A stretch of DNA of 47,719 nucleotides from Mycobacterium sp. (GTDB taxonomy: Bacteria > Actinomycetota > Actinomycetes > Mycobacteriales > Mycobacteriaceae): the NCBI GenBank assembly GCA_021732005.1, contig JAKFVT010000060.1:1-47719 (forward strand). The letters are read 5' to 3'. The translations under genes and the position numbers were made by a program. Within the stretch, counting starts at the first letter, position 1. Each line of letters begins with the position of its first letter. The notes under the pieces were generated by a model. The model saw only the letters and a program-made list of their open reading frames with translations, was not told where the DNA came from and did not search any database. Positions 15,561-23,733 of this stretch are shown here, piece after piece.

Positions 15561-15566
15561 AATAAT
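15561..15566 (+). promoter_or_regulatory. Candidate -10 element for leaderless kdpDE
   Basis: AATAAT matches TATAAT at five of six positions and is the only A+T-rich patch at the kdpC-kdpD boundary. Six bases later GTG 15573 is in frame with kdpD, so transcription could start at that codon. This would give kdpDE expression independent of the kdpFABC promoter. Confidence 0.45.
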
Positions 15567-15572
15567 AGGGGT

Positions 15573-18182
15573 GTGGACACCGTGCAACCGCCACGCGTGA
15601 CGTCCGGCGGCGACCCGCCGCCGGACACGTCGTCCGAGAGCGACTCGCCGCCCGCCCCTGCCGGCCCCCGGCCGAAGCGAGGCGAGTTGCGCATCTACCT
15701 CGGTGCCGCACCAGGCGTGGGCAAGACGTTCGCGATGCTCGGCGAAGCGCATCGCCGCCTGGAGCGCGGTACCGATCTGGTGGCCGCCGTGGTGGAGACA
15801 CACGGCCGGAAGAAGACGGCCGACCTGCTCAGCGGTATCGAGGTCATCGCGCCCCGCTACATCGACTACCGCGGCACCAGATTCCCCGAACTCGATGTGC
15901 CTGCCGTACTGGCCCGCAAGCCGCAGGTCGTGCTCGTCGACGAACTGGCCCACACCAACACACCGGGCAGCAAGAACCCCAAACGCTGGCAGGACGTCGA
16001 GGAGCTGCTCGAGGCCGGCATCGCGGTGATCTCGACGGTCAACGTCCAACACCTGGAGAGCCTGAACGACGTCGTCGCACAGATCACCGGTATCGAGCAA
16101 CAGGAGACGGTGCCCGACGAGATCGTCCGCAGCGCGGCCCAGATCGAATTGGTCGACATCACTCCAGAGGCTCTGCGGCGCAGGCTTTCTCACGGCAATG
16201 TGTATGCCCCGGAAAAGGTCGACGCGGCACTGTCGAATTACTTCCGCAGGGGCAACCTGACCGCGCTTCGGGAACTCGCGCTGCTGTGGCTGGCCGACCA
16301 GGTGGACGCCGCGCTGGCCAAGTATCGCGCCGACAACAAGATCACCGCGACCTGGGAGGCCCGTGAACGCGTCGTCGTCGCAGTCACCGGTGGGGCGGAG
16401 TCGGAAACGTTGGTACGCCGGGCATCTCGCATCGCGTCGAAGGCCAGCGCCGAACTGATGATCGTGCACGTGGCGCGCGGCGACGGCTTGTCCGGGGTGT
16501 CGGCGCCTCAGATGGGGAAAGTTCGCGAGCTTGCCGCCAGCGTGGGAGCCACCGTGCACACCGTCGTCGGCGACGACGTGGGCAAGGCGCTGTTGGACTT
16601 CGCCCGCGAGATGAACGCCACCCAGCTGGTGATCGGTACCTCGCGGCGGTCCCGGTGGGCCCGCGTCCTCGACGAAGGCATCGGGGCCGCGATCGTCCAG
16701 GACTCCGGCAAGATCGACGTGCACATGGTGACCCATGAGGAGGCCAAGCGGGGCTTCTCGGTACGCGCGGCGTCGCCACGCGAACGCCGGGTGATCTCCT
16801 GGCTGGCCGCCGTCATCGTGCCGTCGGTCATCTGCGCGCTGACCGCGTTGTTCCTCGACAAGTACCTGACCATCGGCGGCGAGAGCGCGCTGTTCGTGGT
16901 CGGCGTGCTGATCGTCGCCCTGCTCGGCGGGGTGGCTCCGGCGGTGCTGTCGGCCATGCTGTCCGGTCTGCTGCTCAACTACTTCCTGACCGAACCCAGA
17001 TACACCTTCACGATCGCCGAACCCGACGCCGCGATCACCGAACTCGTGCTGTTGATGCTGGCGGTCGCCGTTGCCGTCCTGGTCGACCGTGCGGCCAGCC
17101 GCCAACGCGAGGCCAGGCATGCTTCCCAGGAAGCCGAGCTGCTGACCCTGTTCGCCGGCTCGGTACTGCGCGGCGCGGATCTGGCGACGCTGCTCGAACG
17201 GGTCCGGGAAACCTACTCGCAGCGGGCAGTGAGCATCTTGCGGGTGCGCGGCGAGGACGAACAGATCGTCGCCTGCGTCGGCAAGAACCCCTGCGTGACA
17301 GTCGATTCCGCCGACACCGCCATCGAGGTCGGGGACGACGAGTTCTGGATGCTGATGTCCGGGCGCAGCCTGCCCGCCCGCGACCGGCGGGTGCTCACAG
17401 CCGTCGCCAAGCAGGCCGCCGGGCTGGTCCGCCAGCGCGAACTCACGGAGGAAGCCAGTAAGGCCGAGGCGATCGAGAAGGCCGACGAACTCCGTCGCTC
17501 ACTGCTGTCGGCGGTCAGCCACGACCTGCGCACCCCGCTGGCCGGGGCCAAGGCCGCGGTGTCGAGCCTGCGTTCCGACGACATCGGCTTCTCCGAGGAG
17601 GACACCGCCGAACTGCTTGCCACCGTCGAGGAGTCGGTGGACCAGCTGACCGCATTGGTGGACAACCTGCTCGATTCGTCGCGGCTGGCCGCCGGCGTGG
17701 TCCGTCCCGAACTCAAGCGGGTGTATCTCGAAGAGGTGGTCCAGCGTGCGCTGCTGAGCATCGGCCGCGGCTCCACCGGGTTCGGCGCCAAGGGGCTGGA
17801 CCGGGTGAAGGTCGACGTCGGAGACGCGGTCGCGCTGGCCGATGCCGGGCTGCTGGAGCGGGTGCTGGCGAACCTGGCCGACAACGCTCTGCGGTACGCC
17901 CCGGAATCGATCGTGCGGATCAACGCGGGTCGCGTCGGCGATCGGATCCTCATCAACGTCGTCGACGAAGGACCCGGCGTGCCCCGCGGCACCGAGGAAC
18001 AGCTGTTCGAGCCGTTCCAGCGCCTCGGCGACCGGAACAACAAATATGGTGTCGGACTGGGCCTTTCGGTTGCCCGCGGATTCGTCGAGGCGATGGGCGG
18101 AACCATATCGGCCACCGACACCCCGGGCGGCGGCCTCACCGTGATCGTCGATCTGGCCGCGCCGCCGGGAGGGCGGCTATGA
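15573..18182 (+). CDS. kdpD: Sensor kinase KdpD
   Basis: The protein has about 869 residues. It starts with the KdpD domain: Walker A GAAPGVGKTFAML, Walker B VVLVDELAHTNTPGS and SNVQHLESLND-like segments. A universal-stress-like domain follows (about residues 245-365), then four short TM helices (about 405-510), a GAF-like region, and the kinase core with SHDLRTPLAG, NLADNALRYAPES, DEGPGVPRG and YGVGLGLSVARGF. It senses K+ limitation and phosphorylates KdpE. GTG 15573 is preferred because of the AATAAT element 6 nt upstream; GTG 15546, nine codons earlier, is in frame but lies before that element. It is co-directional with kdpFABC, whereas in M. tuberculosis kdpDE is divergent from it. Confidence 0.94.
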   Translation: MDTVQPPRVTSGGDPPPDTSSESDSPPAPAGPRPKRGELRIYLGAAPGVGKTFAMLGEAHRRLERGTDLVAAVVETHGRKKTADLLSGIEVIAPRYIDYRGTRFPELDVPAVLARKPQVVLVDELAHTNTPGSKNPKRWQDVEELLEAGIAVISTVNVQHLESLNDVVAQITGIEQQETVPDEIVRSAAQIELVDITPEALRRRLSHGNVYAPEKVDAALSNYFRRGNLTALRELALLWLADQVDAALAKYRADNKITATWEARERVVVAVTGGAESETLVRRASRIASKASAELMIVHVARGDGLSGVSAPQMGKVRELAASVGATVHTVVGDDVGKALLDFAREMNATQLVIGTSRRSRWARVLDEGIGAAIVQDSGKIDVHMVTHEEAKRGFSVRAASPRERRVISWLAAVIVPSVICALTALFLDKYLTIGGESALFVVGVLIVALLGGVAPAVLSAMLSGLLLNYFLTEPRYTFTIAEPDAAITELVLLMLAVAVAVLVDRAASRQREARHASQEAELLTLFAGSVLRGADLATLLERVRETYSQRAVSILRVRGEDEQIVACVGKNPCVTVDSADTAIEVGDDEFWMLMSGRSLPARDRRVLTAVAKQAAGLVRQRELTEEASKAEAIEKADELRRSLLSAVSHDLRTPLAGAKAAVSSLRSDDIGFSEEDTAELLATVEESVDQLTALVDNLLDSSRLAAGVVRPELKRVYLEEVVQRALLSIGRGSTGFGAKGLDRVKVDVGDAVALADAGLLERVLANLADNALRYAPESIVRINAGRVGDRILINVVDEGPGVPRGTEEQLFEPFQRLGDRNNKYGVGLGLSVARGFVEAMGGTISATDTPGGGLTVIVDLAAPPGGRL

Positions 18183-18865
18183 GCAAGATCAAGGTGCTGG
18201 TGATCGACGATGAACCGCAGATCCTGCGGGCATTGCGGATCAATCTGAGTGTGCGCGGCTACGAGGTGATCACCGCCGCCACCGGCGCGGCGGCGCTTAA
18301 GGCCGCCGCCGAGCAGCGGCCTGACGTGATCGTGCTGGACCTCGGACTGCCCGATATGGACGGCATCGAGGTGCTCGGCGGCCTACGCGGCTGGCTGACC
18401 GCACCGGTGATCGTGCTGTCGGCCCGCACCGACTCCGCGGAAAAGGTGGACGCTCTCGACGCCGGCGCCGACGACTACGTGACCAAGCCGTTCGGGATGG
18501 ACGAATTCCTGGCCCGGCTGCGCGCAGCGGTGCGCAGAGGCGCGGCGGCGTCCGAGACCGACGAGCCTGTGATCGAAACCGATTCGTTCACAGTCGATCT
18601 GGCCGCCAAGAAGGTGATCAAGAACGGCGCCGAGGTTCACCTGACCCCCACCGAGTGGGGCATGCTCGAGATGCTGGTTCGCAACCGCGGCAAGCTGGTG
18701 GGCCGTGAGGAATTGCTCAAAGAGGTGTGGGGCCAGGCGTACGCCAAGGAGACCCATTATCTGCGGGTGTACCTGGCGCAGCTGCGCCGCAAGCTGGAGG
18801 ACGACCCGTCGCACCCGCGGCACCTGCTGACCGAAGCGGGCATGGGCTACCGATTCGAGCAGTAA
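18179..18865 (+). CDS. kdpE: Response regulator KdpE
   Basis: The 228-residue OmpR-family regulator has a receiver with Asp54 (VIVLDLGLPDMDG), switch Thr/Ser and Lys (YVTKPFGMDEF), and a winged-helix DNA-binding domain (VHLTPTEWGMLEMLVRNRGK ... THYLRVYLAQLRRKLEDDP). It is the partner of KdpD and activates kdp transcription. The ATG overlaps the kdpD TGA by four bases (ATGA). The phased repeats at 10494-10546 are a candidate target. Confidence 0.96.
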   Translation: MSKIKVLVIDDEPQILRALRINLSVRGYEVITAATGAAALKAAAEQRPDVIVLDLGLPDMDGIEVLGGLRGWLTAPVIVLSARTDSAEKVDALDAGADDYVTKPFGMDEFLARLRAAVRRGAAASETDEPVIETDSFTVDLAAKKVIKNGAEVHLTPTEWGMLEMLVRNRGKLVGREELLKEVWGQAYAKETHYLRVYLAQLRRKLEDDPSHPRHLLTEAGMGYRFEQ

Positions 18866-18926
18866 CGGTGGCCCGGCCAGGCCAGATCTGGCGCGCACGG
18901 ACCGCCCGCACCGCGGCCGCCGCGCC

Positions 18927-18932
18927 AATACT
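18927..18932 (+). promoter_or_regulatory. Candidate -10 element for the ferredoxin gene
   Basis: AATACT, six bases before the ferredoxin ATG, resembles the kdpD element (AATAAT plus 6 nt to the start). No Shine-Dalgarno sequence is present, so a leaderless message is likely. Confidence 0.4.
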
Positions 18933-18938
18933 GACGCC

Positions 18939-19130
18939 ATGCACATCACCGTCGATTACCGGCTGTGTGAAGGCCACGGGCAGTGCCTGATGGCCGCACC
19001 GGAACTGTTCGACCTTCCCGACGGGGCCGAACAGGTCGTCGTGCTGGACCCCAATCCCCCTGAATGCGAACGTGATCGCGCGATCCGGGCCGCCGCGATG
19101 TGCCCCGCCCTGGCGATCAGCGTCAGCTGA
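18939..19130 (+). CDS. 3Fe-4S ferredoxin of the P450-partner type
   Basis: The 63-residue protein has the pattern Cys10-x2-His13-x2-Cys16 (LCEGHGQCLMAAPELF) and Cys55-Pro (AAAMCPALAI). In this class His replaces the second cysteine of a 4Fe-4S site and the cluster is 3Fe-4S. Such small ferredoxins usually donate electrons to actinobacterial cytochromes P450. A P450 gene lies 2.1 kb downstream, separated only by the two-component pair. The 3' end overlaps the convergent response regulator gene by 8 bp. Confidence 0.92.
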   Translation: MHITVDYRLCEGHGQCLMAAPELFDLPDGAEQVVVLDPNPPECERDRAIRAAAMCPALAISVS

Positions 19131-19809
19131 GCCGCTCGGCGTCGGCAAGGTCGTCGAGCACGCGGTAACGACCGGCCATGGCCGCCGCGGCGATCCGGTT
19201 CGTCACTCCCAGCTTGTGCAGCAACGCAGCGACCATTCGCTTGGCGGTGCGTTCCGAGACCAGCATCCGGGCCGCGATATCGGTGGTCTCCATCCCGGTG
19301 GCCAGCAGAGTCCACAACCGCAGGTCCTGGTCGGAGAGACCGTCCAACAACGCCGACGGCGGCCTGCGGGTGTTGTTCAGCAGCCCATCGAGCAGGGTCC
19401 GGTCCACCACGCACAAACCTTCGGCGATCGTCCACAACGGCCCCGCGAGTGCTTCCGGCCGTGCCGTCTTCGGAAGGAAGCCGTCGGCGCCGGCACGTAA
19501 CGCCTCTTCGGCCAGGCCCATATCGTCAGTGCCCGACAAAGCCAGGATCCGAGTCGTGGGATGGCGCGCCTTGATGTGCCGGATCGCGGCCACCCCACCG
19601 AGTGGCGGCATCGTGAGGTCGATGATGGCGACGTCCGCCTGGCAACCGGCCACCAGATCGGCGGCCTCTTCGACGTATGTGGTCTGGCCGCCGACGGTGA
19701 ACAGCTCGCCCCACTCCCGGGTGAGGAGCAAGGCCAGGCCCTGGGCGAACAGCTCGTGGTCATCGACGATGACCACGACGATCTTCGCTCCCCGGACGTG
19801 GGCGTTCAT
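19123..19809 (-). CDS. NarL/FixJ-family response regulator
   Basis: The 228-residue regulator has a receiver with acidic pair Asp16-Asp17 (VVIVDDHELFAQGLALLL), phospho-acceptor Asp64 (VAIIDLTMPPLGG) and Lys (GFLPKTARPEA), then a LuxR-type helix-turn-helix (LLATGMETTDIAARMLVSER ... LLHKLGVTNR). The ATG at 19807-19809 is chosen because the minus strand has TAGCAT exactly 7 nt upstream, a leaderless arrangement. A much longer in-frame reading upstream is antisense to the kinase and is not real. It is divergent from the kinase at 19846, its likely partner, and overlaps the ferredoxin stop. Confidence 0.88.
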   Translation of the reverse strand: MNAHVRGAKIVVVIVDDHELFAQGLALLLTREWGELFTVGGQTTYVEEAADLVAGCQADVAIIDLTMPPLGGVAAIRHIKARHPTTRILALSGTDDMGLAEEALRAGADGFLPKTARPEALAGPLWTIAEGLCVVDRTLLDGLLNNTRRPPSALLDGLSDQDLRLWTLLATGMETTDIAARMLVSERTAKRMVAALLHKLGVTNRIAAAAMAGRYRVLDDLADAERLS

Positions 19810-19816
19810 TGCCGCG

Positions 19817-19838
19817 ATGCTAGACCCAACCTTAGGGT
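19817..19838. promoter_or_regulatory. Divergent leaderless promoters for regulator and kinase
   Basis: Minus strand: TAGCAT (19817-19822) followed by 7 nt to ATG 19809. Plus strand: TAGGGT (19833-19838) followed by 7 nt to GTG 19846. Both fit TANNNT and neither gene has a Shine-Dalgarno. The two -10 boxes are 10 bp apart, so the promoters point away from each other with overlapping upstream regions and probably cannot be occupied by polymerase at the same time. Confidence 0.55.
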
Positions 19839-19845
19839 CAGCCGG

Positions 19846-21135
19846 GTGAGACCGCTCGATCGATTGACCAACACCGACGACGGCTACGCTCTCGCCCGCA
19901 CGGTGGTCGCGGTGCGCACCGCGATCGTCGTGTCGATCGGGGTCGTCCTGCTCATCGGGCCGGCCTGGGCGCGCGAGCACGCACCGGCGACGTTCGCCGT
20001 CCTCGGCGCCGCGCTGGTCTACGCCGCGATACTCATGGCCAATGCGCAGCTGGAGGTGCGGCGCACCCGTTATTCGTGGCTGATCACCGTCCTCGACTCG
20101 GGTTTCACCCTGGCCGTCGTCGCTCTCACCGGCGGCGTGTACAGCCCGGTCGTGGCGGTGCCGGTCGCCGTGATCGTCGCGTCGGCGGCCCGGCTCTCGT
20201 TCGCCGAGGCACTGATGGCCGCCGTCGTGTTCAGCGCCGCGTTCTTCCCGATCGCGCTGAAAACCTCGCCCCAGCACCCGTTCTCGGTCGCGCCGGGCGT
20301 GCAGACCGGCTGGTGGGCGTTCTTCATGGTCTGTATCGCGATCATCACCGTGGGGCTCTCGGAGCTGGCCGAACGCGAGCACCGCTCCCGGGTCCACGCG
20401 CTGGTGGAGGCAGAGGCCGAGCACGCCGCCGCCGAGGAAGAACGGGACCTCCGCGCCAGGCTGCTGCGGTCCTACCAGTCCCAGCAAGACGGGCTCCAGG
20501 TCCTGGTCCACGAGTTCCGCACCCCGATCGCCTCGCTCGAGGCCCTGATGAGTGCTCTCACCTCGGCGCCGCCGATGTCGTCCGCCGACCGCGAATCCAG
20601 TCTGCAGCTGGCGGAGCGCCACGTGCATCATCTCGCCGACATGATCGAGGCGCTCTCCGACGTCGCGTTGAGTCGACGGCCCACGTTCTCGTCCGGCCGG
20701 ATCCGGCGCGTGGACGTCGGCGATGTCGTCACCTCGGCCGGCGACGCCGTCGGCCTCACCGCTCCTCGGCTGCGGGTGACGTCGACCGGCGACCTGAGTG
20801 CAGTCGTCATCAACGCCCAGGGACTGCGGCGGGTGCTGACCAACCTGTTGGAGAACGCGTCCCGGCACAGCCGCGACGCCCCGGTGGACGTCACCTGCGC
20901 CCGTGACGGAGACGAACTGGTGATCGCGGTGCTCGACCGCGGGCCGGGCATTCCCGCCGAAAATCTCGGCGAGCTGACGGCCAAATATGTCAGCGCCGGT
21001 GGCCAGCGCGGCACCGCCGGCTTGGGTCTGTGGATCGTGCAGCAGATCGTCGAGGCGATGGGCGGTCGCGTCGACTTCGCCACACGCGATGGCGGCGGCC
21101 TGTCCGTGACCTTCCGGGCGCCCATCGAGTCCTGA
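19846..21135 (+). CDS. Membrane sensor histidine kinase
   Basis: The 429-residue protein has six predicted TM helices (roughly residues 22-42, 47-66, 77-96, 98-116, 121-138, 156-174) with little between them, so it probably senses within the membrane. A coiled-coil-like linker (180-210) leads to a HisKA H-box with His222 (VLVHEFRTPIAS), N-box NLLENASRHSRD, G1 DRGPGIPAEN and G2 GTAGLGLWIVQQ. GTG 19846 is chosen because TAGGGT lies 7 nt upstream. It is divergent from a NarL-type regulator; NarL regulators more often pair with HisKA_3 kinases, so the pairing is unusual. The P450 gene follows 131 bp downstream. Ligand unknown. Confidence 0.87.
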   Translation: MRPLDRLTNTDDGYALARTVVAVRTAIVVSIGVVLLIGPAWAREHAPATFAVLGAALVYAAILMANAQLEVRRTRYSWLITVLDSGFTLAVVALTGGVYSPVVAVPVAVIVASAARLSFAEALMAAVVFSAAFFPIALKTSPQHPFSVAPGVQTGWWAFFMVCIAIITVGLSELAEREHRSRVHALVEAEAEHAAAEEERDLRARLLRSYQSQQDGLQVLVHEFRTPIASLEALMSALTSAPPMSSADRESSLQLAERHVHHLADMIEALSDVALSRRPTFSSGRIRRVDVGDVVTSAGDAVGLTAPRLRVTSTGDLSAVVINAQGLRRVLTNLLENASRHSRDAPVDVTCARDGDELVIAVLDRGPGIPAENLGELTAKYVSAGGQRGTAGLGLWIVQQIVEAMGGRVDFATRDGGGLSVTFRAPIES

Positions 21136-21266
21136 CAACTGGCCCCCGCAGGCCAGCGATTGGCACGCGCGCCGGTCCCGTGCCGGGCCGGCGATGGTGA
21201 CCATGGGTGCGACGCCGACGTGACGCGAACCACACCGACGCACGCGGCAGCGACGAGAGGACGCCG

Positions 21267-22541
21267 ATGACCGCCCCCACCACCGCGCCCACCCACGGTG
21301 AGATCGACCTGAGTGCCCGGTCGTTCTGGGCCAAGCACCCTGACGAACGCGATCACGCCTTCGCCGTCCTGCGCAGGGAGAACCCGGTGCCGTGGAGCCG
21401 TCCCGCCGAGTCCGACCTGCTGCCCCCGGAACTCAACACCCATGGGTTCTGGTCGTTGACCAAGCAGGAGGACATTCGGATGGCGAGCCGCCATCCGGAG
21501 ATCTTCTCGTCGGCCCAGGGCATCACGATGGAGGACTTCGCCCCCGAAGCCAGAGAGGTCGCGCAGTCGTTCATCGCGATGGACGCCCCGCGGCACGCCC
21601 AGCTGCGCGGCATCACCATGGACGCGTTCAAGCCCAAGAACATGCGCCGGCTCGAGGGCTGGATCCGCGGCCACGCACGCGACCTTGTCACCGAGATGTC
21701 CCACCTGGGCGAGGGCGACTTCGTGGAACTCATCTCGGTGAAGCTGCCCGCGCGCATCTTCGGCAGCTTCTTCGGGCTGCCCGAAGGAGAGATCCGTGAC
21801 AAGGCCACGAACGCCGCCCAGCGGCTGCTCGGCTGGACCGATCCGCGGGTCCGCGGTGACCAGAGCGAGCTCGAATTGTTCATGGGCGCAGTCATGGACT
21901 TGCACGCGGTGGCCGCGGAGCTGATCCCGCAGCGCCGCGCCGAGCCGGGCGAGGACCTGCTGACCTGGATGGTGCAGGCCGAGTTCGACGGCAAGAAGAT
22001 GACCGACGACGAACTCAAGGCGTTCTTCGTGCTGCTGGCCGTCGCCTCCAACGACACCACCCGGCACGCCTCCGCCCAGGCCATCTACGCGTTCTCGAGG
22101 TTCCCGGATCCGAAGGCGCTCCTCGTCGAGGACATCGAGGGGCGCATCGACACCGCGGTCGAAGAGGTGCTGCGCTGGTCGTCACCGCTGCTGCACATGC
22201 GCCGCACCGCAACCCAGGACGTCACCGTGCGGGGTTCGGAGATCAAGGCCGGCGACAAGGTCGTGTTGTGGTACATCTCCGGTAATCGCGATGAGGACGT
22301 CTTCACCGACCCGTTCACCTTCGACATCCTGCGAAACCCTAATCCCCACATCGCATTCGGCGGCGGCGGTCCACATTTCTGTCTCGGGGGCGCACTGGCC
22401 AGAACGATGCTGCGGTCGCTGCTCACCGAGGTCTACACCCGCATCCCGGACATCTCCGCGCCGCGGCCCGAGTTCCAGATCGCCAACTTCATCAACGGCA
22501 TCAACCGCCTGCCCGCCACCTGGACACCCGAAAAGCGCTGA
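21267..22541 (+). CDS. Cytochrome P450
   Basis: The 424-residue soluble class-I-type P450 has the I-helix oxygen-activation segment LLAVASNDTTRHAS, the K-helix ExxR (VEEVLRWSSP), and the heme loop HIAFGGGGPHFCLGGALAR with the heme-ligand Cys372. The ATG at 21267 is preceded by GAGAGGA; an in-frame earlier ATG gives an Arg-rich lead-in that is not P450-like. I cannot assign a CYP family number with certainty. The neighbours suggest electrons from the 3Fe-4S ferredoxin and further oxidation of a hydroxylated product by the alcohol dehydrogenase starting 16 bp downstream. Confidence 0.93.
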   Translation: MTAPTTAPTHGEIDLSARSFWAKHPDERDHAFAVLRRENPVPWSRPAESDLLPPELNTHGFWSLTKQEDIRMASRHPEIFSSAQGITMEDFAPEAREVAQSFIAMDAPRHAQLRGITMDAFKPKNMRRLEGWIRGHARDLVTEMSHLGEGDFVELISVKLPARIFGSFFGLPEGEIRDKATNAAQRLLGWTDPRVRGDQSELELFMGAVMDLHAVAAELIPQRRAEPGEDLLTWMVQAEFDGKKMTDDELKAFFVLLAVASNDTTRHASAQAIYAFSRFPDPKALLVEDIEGRIDTAVEEVLRWSSPLLHMRRTATQDVTVRGSEIKAGDKVVLWYISGNRDEDVFTDPFTFDILRNPNPHIAFGGGGPHFCLGGALARTMLRSLLTEVYTRIPDISAPRPEFQIANFINGINRLPATWTPEKR

Positions 22542-22557
22542 AAAACAAGGAGATCGC

Positions 22558-23664
22558 ATGAAGACCAAGGCCGCAGTCCTGTGGGGCCTGCACCAGAAGT
22601 GGGAGGTCGAAGAGGTCGAACTCGACGGGCCCAAGCAGGACGAGGTACTGGTCCGGCTCACCGCCAGCGGACTGTGCCACTCCGATGACCACCTGGTCAC
22701 CGGAGACATGCCGATGCAGCTGCCGGTGGTCGGCGGCCACGAAGGCGCAGGCGTGGTGGTGGACGTCGGTCCCGGCGTCCACGACGTCGCCGAGGGCGAT
22801 CCGGTGGTACTGAGCTTCATTCCGGCGTGCGGCCGATGCGAACCCTGCGCCCGCGGGATGAGCAATCTATGCGTTCTGGGCGCGGCGATCATCGCCGGGC
22901 CGCAGCTCGACGGCACCTTCCGCTTCCATGCCCGGGGTCAGGGACTGGGCCAGATGTGTGTGCTGGGAACATTTTCGGAGTACACGGTGGTGCCGGTGTC
23001 CTCGGTGGTCAAGGTCGATCCGTCGGTCGCGCTGGACACCGCCGCACTTGTCGGCTGCGGTGTCACCACCGGTTACGGCAGTGCGGTGCGTACCGGCGAG
23101 ACCCGGGACGGTGATGTCGTCGTGGTGATGGGCGTCGGTGGCATCGGTATCAACGCGGTCCAGGGCGCGCGCATCGCCGGCGCCCGGATGATCCTGGCGC
23201 TCGGTCCCGTCGACTACAAACGCTGTCGTTCCCTCGAATTCGGTGCCACCCACACCGCCGCCACCGTCGAGGAGGCGCAGGCACTCGTCGCCGACATCAC
23301 CCGCGGCGCGATGGCCGACGTCTGCGTGGTCAGCACCGATGTCGCCGAAGGCGGCTACGTCGCCCAGGCCCTGAGCCTGGTCGGCAAGCGTGGGCGGGTG
23401 GTCATGACCGCGATCCCCCATCCCACCGACACCAGCGTCGACCTGTCGCTGTTCGACCTGACCCTGTACGAAAAGCAGGTCCGCGGATCGCTTTTCGGCT
23501 CGTCAAACCCTCGCCGGGACATCCCCCGGCTGCTCGAGCTGCACAGCGCGGGACAGCTCAAGCTCGACGAACTGGTCACCCGCGAGTACTCGCTCGAGGA
23601 CATCAACCAGGGCTATGCCGACATGCACGCCGGAGTCAACCTGCGCGGCCTGATCCGCTTCTGA
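22558..23664 (+). CDS. NDMA-type zinc-dependent alcohol dehydrogenase
   Basis: The 368-residue medium-chain dehydrogenase has the catalytic zinc site (SGLCHSDDH, GGHEGAG), the structural zinc cysteines CGRCEPCARGMSNLC, and the Rossmann motif VVVMGVGGIGINAVQGA. The sequence style (KTKAAVLWGLHQKWEVEEVE, YTVVPVSSVVKV, RGSLFGSSNPRRDIP) fits the NDMA-dependent family I recall as TIGR03989. These enzymes bind NAD tightly and are thought to re-oxidise it through mycofactocin; no mycofactocin genes are in this window. The ATG has AAGGAGA upstream. The position directly after the P450 suggests oxidation of its alcohol product to an aldehyde. Confidence 0.9.
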   Translation: MKTKAAVLWGLHQKWEVEEVELDGPKQDEVLVRLTASGLCHSDDHLVTGDMPMQLPVVGGHEGAGVVVDVGPGVHDVAEGDPVVLSFIPACGRCEPCARGMSNLCVLGAAIIAGPQLDGTFRFHARGQGLGQMCVLGTFSEYTVVPVSSVVKVDPSVALDTAALVGCGVTTGYGSAVRTGETRDGDVVVVMGVGGIGINAVQGARIAGARMILALGPVDYKRCRSLEFGATHTAATVEEAQALVADITRGAMADVCVVSTDVAEGGYVAQALSLVGKRGRVVMTAIPHPTDTSVDLSLFDLTLYEKQVRGSLFGSSNPRRDIPRLLELHSAGQLKLDELVTREYSLEDINQGYADMHAGVNLRGLIRF

Positions 23665-23672
23665 CCCGGCAC

Positions 23673-23701
23673 TTCACGCGCGGTCCGGGACTCGCTATTG
23701 T
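23673..23701 (+). promoter_or_regulatory. Candidate promoter of the Cys/His-rich peptide gene
   Basis: TTCACG (23673-23678; four of six to TTGACA), a 17-bp spacer and TATTGT (23696-23701; TANNNT) form a well-spaced promoter starting 9 bp after the dehydrogenase stop. Transcription would begin near 23708, inside the palindrome that follows. Confidence 0.5.
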
Positions 23702-23714
23702 GAGGTGGATCACA
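23699..23714. promoter_or_regulatory. CRP-like palindrome TGTGA-N6-TCACA
   Basis: TGTGAGGTGGATCACA is a perfect match to the CRP consensus TGTGA-N6-TCACA used also by the mycobacterial CRP (Rv3676 type). It overlaps the -10 element and the predicted start of transcription, a position from which a bound regulator would block polymerase. The outer bases extend the symmetry further (ATTGTGA against TCACATT, six of seven). Confidence 0.65.
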
Positions 23715-23733
23715 TTAAAGGAGATGGTCTGCG

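Noticed and set aside
19810..21243. A long minus-strand reading frame upstream of the NarL-type regulator, giving a 706-residue fusion
   Set aside because: It is antisense to the well-supported kinase, has Gly/Arg-rich non-protein-like composition, and the regulator has a clear leaderless ATG at 19809.
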